Shown here piece by piece: positions 30,329 through 38,286 of a stretch of 64,000 nt of DNA. A program made the position numbers and the translations under genes. This stretch comes from Cellvibrio sp. 79 (GTDB taxonomy: Bacteria > Pseudomonadota > Gammaproteobacteria > Pseudomonadales > Cellvibrionaceae): positions 1,922,716 to 1,986,715 of the forward strand of contig MVDH01000001.1 of assembly GCA_003056245.1 (NCBI GenBank), in the 5' to 3' direction. The notes under the pieces are model-generated. The model was not told the DNA's origin, did not search any database, and saw nothing but the letters and a program-made list of their open reading frames with translations. Within the stretch, counting starts at the first letter, position 1. Each line of letters begins with the position of its first letter.

Positions 30329-33300
30329 ATGCTTCAAATCGTTAAGCTCGCCCTGAAACGACCCTATACTTGTGCGGTATTGGCAATATTTTTATTGATA
30401 GTGGGAACACTTTCTGCGTTGCGTATGCCGACGGATATTTTCCCCAATATCCGTATTCCTGTTGTTTCGGTTGCATGGCAGTACAACGGTATGCCAGCAG
30501 ACCAAATGGCGGGGCGCATCACAACTACTTTCCAGCGTATTCTCACTACTACCGTAAACGATATCGAACATATCGAAGCAACCTCTTATGCGGGTTACGG
30601 TATTGTAAAAATTTTCTTCCAGCCCGGTGTGGATGTTGCCATGGCGAATGCGCAAGTCACAGCGGTAGCACAAACCATGTTGCGGCAGTTACCGTCGGGA
30701 ACTACACCTCCAATCATCCTTAACTACGACGCCTCCACGGTACCGATTTTACAAATTGCATTATCAGGACAAGGTTTATCGGAACAAGAGTTGGGTGATT
30801 TGGGCTTTAATACATTGCGGGTGCGTTTGGTGACTGTACCGGGTGCGTCAGTGCCATGGCCTTATGGTGGCAAGAGTCGCCAGATCCAAATCGATTTAAA
30901 TCCGCAAGCAATTCAAGCCCGTGGTTTATCGTCAATAGATGTCGCTAACGCGCTCGCCGCACAAAATTTAATTACACCAGTGGGCACGCAAAAAATTGGT
31001 GATCGTGAATACACACTGCAATTAAATAATGCGGCGGTAACGCTTGATGATCTTGCAAATTTACCGATTAAAGTTGTTGATGGAGGGGCAGTTTATATTC
31101 GCGATGTGGCGACTGTACGCGACGGTAATCCACCACAAACCAATATTGTGCATGTGGATGGAACCAAATCGGTACTGATGTCGGTGTTAAAAATTGGCAC
31201 AACTTCTACGCTGGATATTGTTGAAGGCGTGAGGGCCAAGTTGCAGGAAATTAAACCCGGTTTGCCGGAAAACCTGGAAGTGGTCCCGATCAATGACCAA
31301 TCTGTTTTTGTGCGGGCAGCGGTGAAGGCGGTTGCGCTTGAAGGTGTGATTGCAGCGGTATTAACCAGCTTGATGATTTTATTATTCCTCGGCAGTTGGC
31401 GTTCCACAACGATTATTGCAACATCCATTCCATTATCTATTCTCGGTGCGATTGCCGCGCTTTATGCGTTTGGTGAAACGCTCAATATTATGACGCTTGG
31501 CGGGCTTGCCTTGGCGGTGGGAATTCTTGTTGACGATGCGACGGTTACGATTGAAAACATCAATTGGCATCTGGAGCAGGGCAAGGGAGTTGAGCAATCT
31601 ATTCTGGATGGTGCCGCACAAATCGTAACGCCGGCATTTGTATCGCTGCTGTGTATTTGTATTGTGTTTGTGCCGATGTTTTTCCTCGAAGGTGTACCGC
31701 GCTTTTTATTTGTGCCTATGGCGGAAGCGGTAATTTTTGCGATGATCACCTCATTTATTTTATCGCGCACACTGGTTCCGGCCATGGCAAATTATTTGCT
31801 CAAAACCCATGCATCGCATTTGGATGAGCATGGAGATGCGAAACCTTCGTCCAATTCATTGGTGCGCTTCCAGCGCCGGTTTGAATCGCGCTTTGAACAT
31901 TTCAGGCATGGCTATCGCAATATCCTGGAAGCGGCAATTGTTCATCGAAAAAGTTTTGTGATCGTGTTTATGGCGTTTGTGGTTTTATCGTTTGCATTAA
32001 TTCCTACCTTGGGGCGCAACTTCTTCCCGGCGGTAGATGGTGGGCAAATTATGATGAAAGTGCGTTTACCTATCGGAACGCGCCTTGAAGATTCAGCGAT
32101 AAAATTTGCCGAAATCCAGGAGTCAATTCGTCGCATTATTCCTGCGGATGAAATTGTGACTATGGTCGATAACATCGGCATGCCGAATAGTTCGATTAGT
32201 TTAACGTTTAGCAATACCGGTGTTATCGGTCCACAGGATGGTGATATTCAAATTGCACTTGCAGAACATCATCAACCGACCGCTGATTACATCAAACGTA
32301 TGCGTGAGGTTCTGCCAAAAGAATTTCCCGGTGCGACGTTTAGTTTCCCGCCGTCGGATATTGTCAGCCAGATTTTAAATTTCGGTTCACCGGCGCCAAT
32401 TGATATCCAGATTCGTGGCAATAACCTAAATGGAAACTTTGATTATGCGACAGCCTTATTAAAACAAATTCGCGAAATTCCCGGCGTAGCTGATGCGCGT
32501 ATCCAGCAAACACGTCAGGCTCCGGTATTAAAAGTGGATGTTGATCGTACGCGCGCGCAGGAAATGGGATTAACCATTCGCGATGTCACTAACAATATGG
32601 TGGTAAACCTGAGCGGTAGTAGTCAGGCGGCGCCCACTTTCTGGCTCAATCCAGCGAACAATGTTTCCTATCCTATTGTGATGCAAACACCGCAATATTT
32701 ACTGGATTCATTACCTGCCCTGGAGAGTTTGCCAATTAACAGCACTACCAGTGATGGCAACATGCAATTGGGTGGGCTTGCAACTATTGGTCGTGGCATG
32801 GCTCCCGGTGTTATCAGCCAATATGATATTCAAACCATGGTGCAGTTACATATGACTACGCAAGACCGTGACCTTGGTGCTGTGGCGGCGGATATTCGTA
32901 AAGTATTAAAAGAAACTGAAGCAAATGTTCCCAAAGGATCGACGGTTCATTTGCTCGGGCAAATTTCTACGATGGAAAAATCGTTCAGTGGTTTACTTTA
33001 CGGTTTGCTCGGAGCAATTGTGCTGATTTATTTGTTACTGGTTATTAATTTTCAATCATGGAGCGATCCGTTTGTAGTTATCAGTGCATTGCCCGCAGCG
33101 ATTGCAGGAATTATCTGGATCTTGTTCGTGACTTTCACACCGCTCTCAGTGCCGGCGTTAACCGGTGCAATTATGTGTATGGGAGTCGCGACAGCAAATA
33201 GCGTTTTGATAATCAGTTTCGCCCGTACAAAATTTGCAGAGTTGCACGATGCAACGGCAGCTGCAATTGAAGCAGGTTATATGCGTTTCCGGCCGGTGTT

Positions 33301-33514
33301 AATGACTGCGCTGGCGATGATTATTGGTATGGCACCTATGGCGCTTGGCCTGGGTGAAGGTGGCGAGCAAAACGCGCCGCTCGGTCGCGCCGTAATTGGC
33401 GGATTATTATTTGCCACTGTGACCACACTTATTTTTGTGCCCGTGGTGTTCAGTATTATTCATGCTCGTCAACGCGATGAGCAGCCTGTATTAAGTGGAG
33501 AAGTTCATGCCTGA
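30329..33514 (+). CDS. RND efflux pump inner-membrane transporter
   Basis: This 1061-aa protein has the AcrB-type layout: two membrane halves, each with a large periplasmic loop. TM4 carries the proton-relay motif GILVDDATVTIENI near residue 400, and the Arg/Lys-rich relay in TM10-11 matches (GLLGAIVLIYLLLVINFQSW, then LTGAIMCMGVATANSVLIIS). This is the hydrophobe/amphiphile group; the substrate is not readable. Its adaptor gene overlaps the end, but no outer-membrane gene follows. The TolC at 56052-57416 could supply the channel (inference). Confidence 0.92.
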   Translation: MLQIVKLALKRPYTCAVLAIFLLIVGTLSALRMPTDIFPNIRIPVVSVAWQYNGMPADQMAGRITTTFQRILTTTVNDIEHIEATSYAGYGIVKIFFQPGVDVAMANAQVTAVAQTMLRQLPSGTTPPIILNYDASTVPILQIALSGQGLSEQELGDLGFNTLRVRLVTVPGASVPWPYGGKSRQIQIDLNPQAIQARGLSSIDVANALAAQNLITPVGTQKIGDREYTLQLNNAAVTLDDLANLPIKVVDGGAVYIRDVATVRDGNPPQTNIVHVDGTKSVLMSVLKIGTTSTLDIVEGVRAKLQEIKPGLPENLEVVPINDQSVFVRAAVKAVALEGVIAAVLTSLMILLFLGSWRSTTIIATSIPLSILGAIAALYAFGETLNIMTLGGLALAVGILVDDATVTIENINWHLEQGKGVEQSILDGAAQIVTPAFVSLLCICIVFVPMFFLEGVPRFLFVPMAEAVIFAMITSFILSRTLVPAMANYLLKTHASHLDEHGDAKPSSNSLVRFQRRFESRFEHFRHGYRNILEAAIVHRKSFVIVFMAFVVLSFALIPTLGRNFFPAVDGGQIMMKVRLPIGTRLEDSAIKFAEIQESIRRIIPADEIVTMVDNIGMPNSSISLTFSNTGVIGPQDGDIQIALAEHHQPTADYIKRMREVLPKEFPGATFSFPPSDIVSQILNFGSPAPIDIQIRGNNLNGNFDYATALLKQIREIPGVADARIQQTRQAPVLKVDVDRTRAQEMGLTIRDVTNNMVVNLSGSSQAAPTFWLNPANNVSYPIVMQTPQYLLDSLPALESLPINSTTSDGNMQLGGLATIGRGMAPGVISQYDIQTMVQLHMTTQDRDLGAVAADIRKVLKETEANVPKGSTVHLLGQISTMEKSFSGLLYGLLGAIVLIYLLLVINFQSWSDPFVVISALPAAIAGIIWILFVTFTPLSVPALTGAIMCMGVATANSVLIISFARTKFAELHDATAAAIEAGYMRFRPVLMTALAMIIGMAPMALGLGEGGEQNAPLGRAVIGGLLFATVTTLIFVPVVFSIIHARQRDEQPVLSGEVHA

Positions 33515-34679
33515 TTTAATTCAGCCACCGTTATCGACCAAACCGGAAACGAGCCGTAGATTGCGCACGAGCGGAATTATTATTGGTGTGGTTGCTGTAT
33601 CACTTGTTGCAATTGGTTTATCCATGCGTGCCTACAGCAGCAAGGATCTAGATGAATGGACCGCAGCCCAGGCGGTAACCACTGTGGCTGTAGTATCGCC
33701 GGTTAAAAGTGATGCGAATCGTGTGTTGGAATTGCCGGGGCGCTTTGAAGCATTTGCGACTGCACCTATTTACGCACGCGTCCCCGGTTATTTAAAAAGC
33801 TGGCAAGTGGATATTGGTTCGCAAGTTAAAGCGGGGCAGGTGCTTGGTGAAATTGAAACGCCGGATCTTGACCAGCAATTGCTGGAAGCGCGCGCTGATA
33901 TGGAAAGTGCAAAAGCCAATATGGCGCTATCCGAATCAACATTGAAACGTATGCAATCATTATTGGCGAGTAAAGTCATTTCACAACAGGAATATGAAAA
34001 CCGCGCGAGCGATTTTGAAGCGAAGCAAGCGCAATTCGAGTCCACCAAGGCAAACTATGAACGCTTGCAAGTGAACAAGCGTTTTGCGCGTATAACGACA
34101 CCGTTTAATGGTGTAGTCACCGAACGAAATACGGATATTGGTGCGCTAATTAATATCGGTAGCAGTGCAAGCCCACCGTTGTTCACTATTTCTGATTCGA
34201 GTAAGCTGCGTTTGTATGTGAATGTGCCACAAACTTATTCATCTATTATCAAAACAGGCGATGAAGCAAATATCGTTGTACCTGAGCACGCTGGCAAAAC
34301 ATTCAAGGCAACAGTGGCTGCATCGTCCGGTGCGATTGATGCGGGAACCAGTACCGCGCGTTTGCAATTAACGCTGGATAATTCGTCCGGTGAGCTACTG
34401 CCGGGTAGTTATGCGCGTGTCAGTTTTGCGGTGCAAAGCGCAGCTGAAACCCTGAGCATTCCTGCAAGTGCACTGATATTTAATGCAGGAGGTTTGCAAG
34501 TTGCGACAGTAGGACAGGACAGTAAGGTCACTTTGAAATCGATCAGTATTACCCGCGACCTGGGTAAGTCGCTGGAAATAAATGGTTTGCTGGCGCAGGA
34601 TAAAGTCATTGATAACCCGCCCGATGGAATTAGTAATGGTGAGGCAGTCAGTATAAAAGCAGCAAAAAAACCAGGCTGA
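33507..34679 (+). CDS. RND efflux periplasmic adaptor subunit
   Basis: This 390-aa protein runs from the ATG at 33507, overlapping the pump gene by 8 bp; GTG at 33495 is less likely. It is membrane-anchored by an N-terminal helix (GIIIGVVAVSLVAIGLSMRAY), not a lipoprotein. Adaptor features follow: the barrel-sandwich start PIYARVPGYLKSWQVDIGSQVKAGQVLGEIETPDLDQQL, then a coiled-coil hairpin of about 80 residues, then the second lipoyl half and beta-barrel (FNGVVTERNTDIGALINIG). It completes the two-gene efflux operon. The order pump-then-adaptor is the reverse of the common one. Confidence 0.88.
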   Translation: MPDLIQPPLSTKPETSRRLRTSGIIIGVVAVSLVAIGLSMRAYSSKDLDEWTAAQAVTTVAVVSPVKSDANRVLELPGRFEAFATAPIYARVPGYLKSWQVDIGSQVKAGQVLGEIETPDLDQQLLEARADMESAKANMALSESTLKRMQSLLASKVISQQEYENRASDFEAKQAQFESTKANYERLQVNKRFARITTPFNGVVTERNTDIGALINIGSSASPPLFTISDSSKLRLYVNVPQTYSSIIKTGDEANIVVPEHAGKTFKATVAASSGAIDAGTSTARLQLTLDNSSGELLPGSYARVSFAVQSAAETLSIPASALIFNAGGLQVATVGQDSKVTLKSISITRDLGKSLEINGLLAQDKVIDNPPDGISNGEAVSIKAAKKPG

Positions 34680-34726
34680 TTGCTTTAATCAGCTTCGGGA
34701 ATTTTATATCAAAAGAAATTTGTTGC

Positions 34727-35629
34727 TTATTTATAGGTAGTCGCGAGGCTAACACCTCCGATTACCAATCCCGCCCCGAATAATTGTATGGCGGTAATCT
34801 GTTCATGTAATACCGCCATCCCCAGAAATAACGTGATCACCGGCCCAACACTTCCCAGCACAGCCGTTTTGCCACTACCAATCAAACTGATGCCTTTATT
34901 CATTAAAAAGCTTGGGATCACTGTGCAAAAAAACGCGAGTGATATCGCTAGTAAATAAACGGGTGCTGGTTGTTGCAAGTCGGTGACATCGCCAGCAGAA
35001 ATACCATGCATCAGCACTCCTGCACATGCAGCGAGCATGGCATAAGCAGTAAAGCGGCTAGGACCCGTTTTTTTAATCATATCGCCGGCGAGTACTACGA
35101 ATAAGGCAAATAAAATGGTGCTTGCCATCACTAATCCGGCCCCGAACAATGTTAAATTCAGGTTGGTGGTTAAACGCAAATCCTGCATAAATACTAATAG
35201 CATTCCTGCATAGGTAATTGCGATTGCCAGTTTGGTCATGCGAGTAATCTTTTCTTTTTTCCAAAAAGCGAGCATCAGTAAAACGAGGGTTGGGTACACA
35301 TATAAAATCAGGCGTTCAAGTCCGGCAGAAATATATTGCAGCCCCATAAAATCCAGCAAGCTGGATACGTAGTAGCTTAGCAATCCCAGTCCGATAATTT
35401 TCCAGCCATCACCCTGTTGCAAGGGGGCCAACTTTTGGGTTTGTAACCAGATGGCGGTTGCAGCATAGAAGGGCACCGCAAATAACATTCTTAACGTGAG
35501 TAAAGGAACCGCAGTAATTCCATATTGGTACGCAAGCTTGATAAGGATGCCTTTGCACGCAAAACAGAAAGTGCCGATGAATACACAGAGAACACCCAGT
35601 AAATTAGGTGATAGGCGAATAGAAGGCAT
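34727..35629 (-). CDS. EamA/DMT-family transporter
   Basis: This 300-aa protein has ten hydrophobic segments in two EamA halves: LGVLCVFIGTFCFACKGILIKLAY at the start of the first, and LFGAGLVMASTILFALFVVLAGDMI at the start of the second. A YVYPTLVLLML stretch and the HEQITAIQLFGAGLVIGGV ending are typical. Such carriers export amino acids or other metabolites; the substrate is unknown. It is convergent with the RND operon. Confidence 0.83.
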   Translation of the reverse strand: MPSIRLSPNLLGVLCVFIGTFCFACKGILIKLAYQYGITAVPLLTLRMLFAVPFYAATAIWLQTQKLAPLQQGDGWKIIGLGLLSYYVSSLLDFMGLQYISAGLERLILYVYPTLVLLMLAFWKKEKITRMTKLAIAITYAGMLLVFMQDLRLTTNLNLTLFGAGLVMASTILFALFVVLAGDMIKKTGPSRFTAYAMLAACAGVLMHGISAGDVTDLQQPAPVYLLAISLAFFCTVIPSFLMNKGISLIGSGKTAVLGSVGPVITLFLGMAVLHEQITAIQLFGAGLVIGGVSLATTYK

Positions 35630-35980
35630 TGTAGTGGTGGAGCCTCAATTTATTGGCATAGCAATGAATTTTCCATTTTATGTTTATTTTAAATAAATGG
35701 AAGTGGTCAGCATAATGTTGCTTCATCAGAGAAAAATGATCTGCAACGCGTAAAGATTAAAGAGCGTATTACAAACCCGATTGGTTTATTTGTGAACAAT
35801 TTTGGGCTGTTAATAAAGCTGTAATACTCTGTAATGCGCAAAGCAGATCCATCTACTAGGCTCTATAGGCTTGGGATACAGGCAGGGGTAAATCGCCTTG
35901 TGATTTGCTCCTTGTATAGTCAACGCTTGAATAGTGTTGATCTGATTATTTTTCCTGCTGAAGGATGAGATGGTTAACTT
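35630..35980. other. Promoter region of the haem/lectin gene
   Basis: This 351-bp gap lies between divergent genes. It holds an inverted repeat TCAACGCT (35920-35927) and AGTGTTGA (35933-35940) with one mismatch, just before AAGGATGAG upstream of the start codon. It may be an operator. No small gene is evident. Confidence 0.4.
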
Positions 35981-37507
35981 ATGCAAAACAAACTAAAAAT
36001 AAATACCCGTGTTGCCCTGAATATTGCGTTATTGTGTATTACCGCAGCGAGTGCTGGCAATCTGTATGCTGCAGAAAATAAAATAGCAACATCGTCCGCT
36101 ACATCATCTGCACCTGCATTCAATTGTGTGGCTGATCCCACCTGGTTTAGTGCACCTAGTTTACCCACTGAAGTGAAAAAAAGCGGTTCTGACGGGAGTT
36201 CAAACTTCTGTGATTTTTATCAATTCTCCTGGCAAACCTTTGCCTATTTGATGGCTCCTTCCAAAACTAATAGTAAACAACGTAACTTCGAAGATACCAG
36301 CCAATTTTATGAACTGGAAGTAACCGATAAGGGGACGCCAGCTAATTCTTGTGATGATAAGCATGATGGGGCACACACCTTATTTGTGCGTACAGCAAAA
36401 CCATTGGATGGTGGTACAGAGTTTGTTATTCCCGAGCGGATCGGTCAGGCTGGTGGGGGCGCAACTATTTATGACCAGAATGGTAACGTGGTTTATTACG
36501 ATGTCCGTTTCAGCAAAAATATGTGCGATGTTAATGGAATCAAGCAACAAAATAATTTCCCCGGTGGCACTACAGAAATAAAAATTGCCTGGAAAGTGTT
36601 GGGTAAGGGTGATGATCCCAGTAAATTTGTTACGATGGATGCTGTTATTGGTTCAAATAAAAGTCCGACCAAATTAGGATTAGTTGGTTTTCACATTGCG
36701 GTTGCAACTCCGGATCATCCTGAATTTGTGTGGGCAACTTTTGAACACGATGTAAATTCCCCGGATTGCACATCGCCATCAACAACCAAAGGCTGGTCAT
36801 TCGCGAGTGAGAAATGCACTGCCGGTTTGGGCGGAAGCTCGTCCTGTGCATTCAATAGCGCGAGCAAACAATCTTCCACTACAGGCACACCAACTGAAAT
36901 CTGCCGTGTATATCCTTATGGTTCTGCGCAAGGTGATTTGAAATATTCTGAAAATGTGGGCGACATTACTTCGTTGAATACTAATGTCCAGCCTTATTTA
37001 AAAGGCAATTATGCGGTCCTCACCAATTACTTTAATGTGGGTGCATTGTGGGTAAGTGATATTACGCAAAGTGCGGAAACTTCACTAAGTAGCAGCTCCG
37101 GGCAGAACAGTTCTGCGCAAATCAGCAATCAACGTGGCTCGCTGCGTTTGGCAAATACCGTTGCTGAGACTGTGTTCCAGAATGTGGATCCTTCATCCCC
37201 AACATTTGTATCCAATTGTTTTGGTTGCCATAACTATGTGGGCACTGCTTTCCCGGCTTCAGGAAAAAATACAACATCGGGGAATTTGAGCCATATTTTT
37301 GATGATATTGTTGCCGGCTTGGGCCAGTGCGTAGATGTGCAAGCTGCTTCTGTTATCAATAGCCAACAACAAGCAAATACCGCTTGTCCCTCAACCTGTA
37401 AAGGGTTTTCATCACCGTTTGTGTGGAACGGTCAATGGACTAACCAGGATGCAAAAACCGGCCAGCAACTGCCGATGACTGTCTGCGGATGTTGTGGAAA
37501 GCAATAA
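35981..37507 (+). CDS. Exported monohaem protein with C-terminal MVL-lectin-like domain
   Basis: This 508-aa protein has a signal peptide (VALNIALLCITAASAGNLYA). The core is paralogous to the protein at 25198-26988, sharing PEFVWATFEHDVNSPDC (247-263). One c-type haem site CFGCH is at 413-417. The last 40 residues (about 467-505) read like the MVL mannan-binding lectin repeat: TACPSTCKGFSSPFVWNGQW, then MTVCGC. Combining a haem site with a mannan-binding module in an organism that secretes mannanase suggests a role at plant polysaccharides, but no activity is proven. Confidence 0.65.
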   Translation: MQNKLKINTRVALNIALLCITAASAGNLYAAENKIATSSATSSAPAFNCVADPTWFSAPSLPTEVKKSGSDGSSNFCDFYQFSWQTFAYLMAPSKTNSKQRNFEDTSQFYELEVTDKGTPANSCDDKHDGAHTLFVRTAKPLDGGTEFVIPERIGQAGGGATIYDQNGNVVYYDVRFSKNMCDVNGIKQQNNFPGGTTEIKIAWKVLGKGDDPSKFVTMDAVIGSNKSPTKLGLVGFHIAVATPDHPEFVWATFEHDVNSPDCTSPSTTKGWSFASEKCTAGLGGSSSCAFNSASKQSSTTGTPTEICRVYPYGSAQGDLKYSENVGDITSLNTNVQPYLKGNYAVLTNYFNVGALWVSDITQSAETSLSSSSGQNSSAQISNQRGSLRLANTVAETVFQNVDPSSPTFVSNCFGCHNYVGTAFPASGKNTTSGNLSHIFDDIVAGLGQCVDVQAASVINSQQQANTACPSTCKGFSSPFVWNGQWTNQDAKTGQQLPMTVCGCCGKQ

Positions 37508-37543
37508 AATAATTTTCAATTATCGTTGAAACTACTGTAAAAA

Positions 37544-37583
37544 AATAACCCTGTATTTCATTGAAATACAGGGTTATTTTTTT
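37544..37583 (+). terminator. Strong terminator
   Basis: AATAACCCTGTATTTCA (37544-37560) and TGAAATACAGGGTTATT (37562-37578) form a perfect 17-bp stem, followed by TTTTTT. It ends the haem/lectin gene transcript. Confidence 0.92.
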
Positions 37584-37646
37584 AGCGTGTCATTAACTAA
37601 GAGTAAAAATAGTTATTGCAGTTTTAATGTTTTTCCGGCGGATGCA

Positions 37647-38120
37647 TTAGATAAAAATTTCCATCTCTTCCCCAATTTTCTTTCTCATTTCCATTAATTT
37701 TATTGCGGTACTGTGTTGTTGTTTATCTTGTTCTGTTTGTGGAATCCACTCGGGTACTTTGACGGGTTGCCCGGATTCATCTACCGCAACCATGATCACA
37801 ATGCAATGGGTCGTCAGGCGGCGGTTAAGTGATTTGGGATCGCAGGCATTGACTTCAATTGCAATATGCATGGAAGAGTTGCCGGTATAGATAATTTTTG
37901 CGCTGACTTCGACCAGGTTGCCTACATGGATAGGGGATACAAAGCGAATGCCGCCTGCATAAGCGGTTACACAATAACGACTGCTCCAACCCGCCGAACA
38001 GGCGTAGGCGGCGAGGTCGATCCATTTCATCACTGCACCACCGTGCACTTTTCCTCCAAAATTCACATCTTGTGGTTCTGCCAAAAAACGTAGGGTGATA
38101 TCTCGTTGGGGGCTGCTCAT
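37647..38120 (-). CDS. Acyl-CoA thioesterase, hotdog fold
   Basis: This 157-aa protein runs from the ATG at 38120 (MSSPQRDITLRFLAEPQDVNFGGKVHGGAVMKWIDLAAY), with GAGGT upstream. The N-x-x-G-x-x-H-G-G-x-x-M-x-W-x-D pattern is the YciA-like acyl-CoA hydrolase signature, with the catalytic Asp in WIDLAA. It should hydrolyse acyl-CoA esters. The C-terminal tail is charged. Confidence 0.85.
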   Translation of the reverse strand: MSSPQRDITLRFLAEPQDVNFGGKVHGGAVMKWIDLAAYACSAGWSSRYCVTAYAGGIRFVSPIHVGNLVEVSAKIIYTGNSSMHIAIEVNACDPKSLNRRLTTHCIVIMVAVDESGQPVKVPEWIPQTEQDKQQHSTAIKLMEMRKKIGEEMEIFI

Positions 38121-38286
38121 ACGTACCTCGTGTAAGGGCAAAGGGTGGAATTAGCCGGGATTGCATAGAGAATAGAGCAGTTTAGCTGCTTCTTCATTTC
38201 AATTCCTGCAGGAATGAATGGGAAATAATTCATAAGCGATATATAGTCTGCCAAATGATAAGTTATTGACGATTGAGATTCCCATC

